The notes beneath the pieces were generated by a model. It was not told the origin of the DNA, ran no database searches, and saw nothing but the letters and a program-made list of their open reading frames with translations. Below are positions 63,381 to 64,000 of a stretch of 64,000 bases of DNA, one piece after another. Position numbers and translations under genes: made by a program. The DNA is taken from contig NZ_JAILYH010000010.1 of assembly GCF_019793435.1 (NCBI RefSeq), positions 186,001 through 250,000 on the forward strand, in the 5' to 3' direction. Positions within the stretch are counted from its first letter, which is position 1, and every line of letters begins with the position of its first letter. This DNA comes from Rhizobium redzepovicii (GTDB lineage: Bacteria; Pseudomonadota; Alphaproteobacteria; Rhizobiales; Rhizobiaceae).

Positions 63381-64000
63381 TACAGAACGCCTCCATCGAC
63401 AATCAGGGACTGGGCGGTCATTCCAGCCGCACAGTCGGATGCAAGAAACAGGCACGGACCGACGATCGCATCGGGCTTGAGCGCGATCTTCAGGCACTGG
63501 TCCTCGACCGAGCGCGCAATGCTCTCCTCGGTGAGCCAGTGCTGCATCTGCCGCTCGGTGACGACCATGCCGGGCAGAATGCAGTTGACCCGGATGTTCT
63601 CCGGCCCGAGCCTGCCCGCCAGGCTCTTCGTCAGCCCGACGACCGCCGCCTTGGCTGCCGCATAGGCGGGAAAGCCACCCATGTTCAGCTTGAAGGCAAT
63701 CGACGACATATTGATGATCGCCCCGCCGCCGGCCACCCGCATTGGTGGCACGACTGCCTGCGAGGTGAAGAACACATGCTTGAGGTTGACCGCCTGGTTG
63801 TTGTCCCAATAGGCCTCGGTCACCGCGTCGAATTCATGGCGGTCGTCCCAGGCGGCATTGTTGACCAGCACGCGGATCGGCCCTGAGCTGGCAATGACGC
63901 TATCGACCGTGCGCCGGATCGCCTCGATGTCGCGCAGATCGGCATGGTGAAAGGAGACTGGATGCATGGTCTCCTGCGACAGCCTTTCGGCGAGTTCGCG
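63380..64000 (-). CDS. Short-chain dehydrogenase/reductase, 5' end cut by window edge
   Basis: This is an NAD(P)-dependent SDR oxidoreductase, open to the right edge of the window. The visible 206 residues show VLVNNAAWDD (NNAG-type motif), INMSSIAF (catalytic Ser), YAAAKAAVVGLTKSLA (catalytic Tyr and Lys) and IRVNCILPGMV. The N-terminal glycine-rich cofactor motif is beyond the window. From its place ahead of dgoK, dgoA and a lactonase it is probably the sugar 1-dehydrogenase (for example D-galactose) of the operon, but a 3-oxoacyl-type enzyme cannot be excluded. Confidence 0.9.
   Translation of the reverse strand, partial: RELAERLSQETMHPVSFHHADLRDIEAIRRTVDSVIASSGPIRVLVNNAAWDDRHEFDAVTEAYWDNNQAVNLKHVFFTSQAVVPPMRVAGGGAIINMSSIAFKLNMGGFPAYAAAKAAVVGLTKSLAGRLGPENIRVNCILPGMVVTERQMQHWLTEESIARSVEDQCLKIALKPDAIVGPCLFLASDCAAGMTAQSLIVDGGVL

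Overview
The window is a chromosomal stretch of an alphaproteobacterium of the order Hyphomicrobiales, most likely a Rhizobium of the leguminosarum/etli group. The grounds are a high, even GC content, the alphaproteobacterial form of histidyl-tRNA synthetase, IleRS with an eroded C-terminal zinc ribbon, HisZ with short HisG, a likely LpxQ-type outer-membrane lipid A oxidase, a CIRCE-controlled groESL operon, and several families of palindromic intergenic repeats typical of rhizobia. This placement is inferred from gene content only. Most genes are housekeeping or core. I see no rRNA, tRNA, insertion sequence, prophage or CRISPR array.

Layout. 1-5.2 kb: rsmE (cut by the left edge), a Pit-type phosphate transporter, a Nudix hydrolase, then a LysR regulator followed by a divergent S-adenosylhomocysteine-hydrolase-like protein. 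5.3-12.6 kb: a quinone-reductase-like MDR enzyme divergent from a LysR gene, then another LysR gene divergent from glcDEF (glycolate oxidase), which carries a perfect 47-bp inverted repeat between glcE and glcF. 12.6-17.7 kb: envelope genes (a small secreted protein, a LpxQ-like barrel, two L,D-transpeptidases), tag, and a HAD phosphatase. 18-26.5 kb: an aldo/keto reductase, a DUF305/Met-His-Cys-rich pair, hisS-hisZ-hisG, a DoxX protein, a Nu-class-like GST and a PAS-like protein. 27-32 kb: groESL, a HAD phosphatase, ribF and a RES/Xre toxin-antitoxin pair. 32-40 kb: ileS, a lipoprotein, tadA, a RluB-type pseudouridine synthase with a repetitive basic tail, rsmD and a patatin-like hydrolase. 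40-42.4 kb: a three-gene operon (Cys/His protein, PepSY membrane protein, probable copper-uptake accessory protein). 42.4-50.3 kb: a KefC-type antiporter, pmbA, an inositol-phosphatase-like enzyme, DUF4170, waaA, a HAD phosphatase and lpxK.

At 50.4-54.2 kb a CUT2 sugar ABC transporter and an unusual GntR regulator with two winged-helix domains sit between lpxK and DUF2093-mutL, genes that I recall as neighbours in rhizobia. This looks like an accessory insertion. 56.7-60 kb holds two signalling proteins: a PAS-PAS-receiver protein without a kinase domain, and a GGDEF-EAL protein with a degenerate cyclase motif and an intact EAL domain. 60-64 kb holds a PRC-barrel protein and a galactonate-type (De Ley-Doudoroff) sugar operon (SDR dehydrogenase, dgoK, dgoA, lactonase) that runs off the right edge.

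No single unmistakable new system stands out. The loci most worth a second look are the SAH-hydrolase-like protein with its LysR neighbour, the double-wHTH GntR/CUT2 insertion with its 11-bp inverted-repeat operator, the kinase-less PAS-REC protein, the copper-related PepSY operon, and the dispersed palindromic repeats that invade operons and gene starts.
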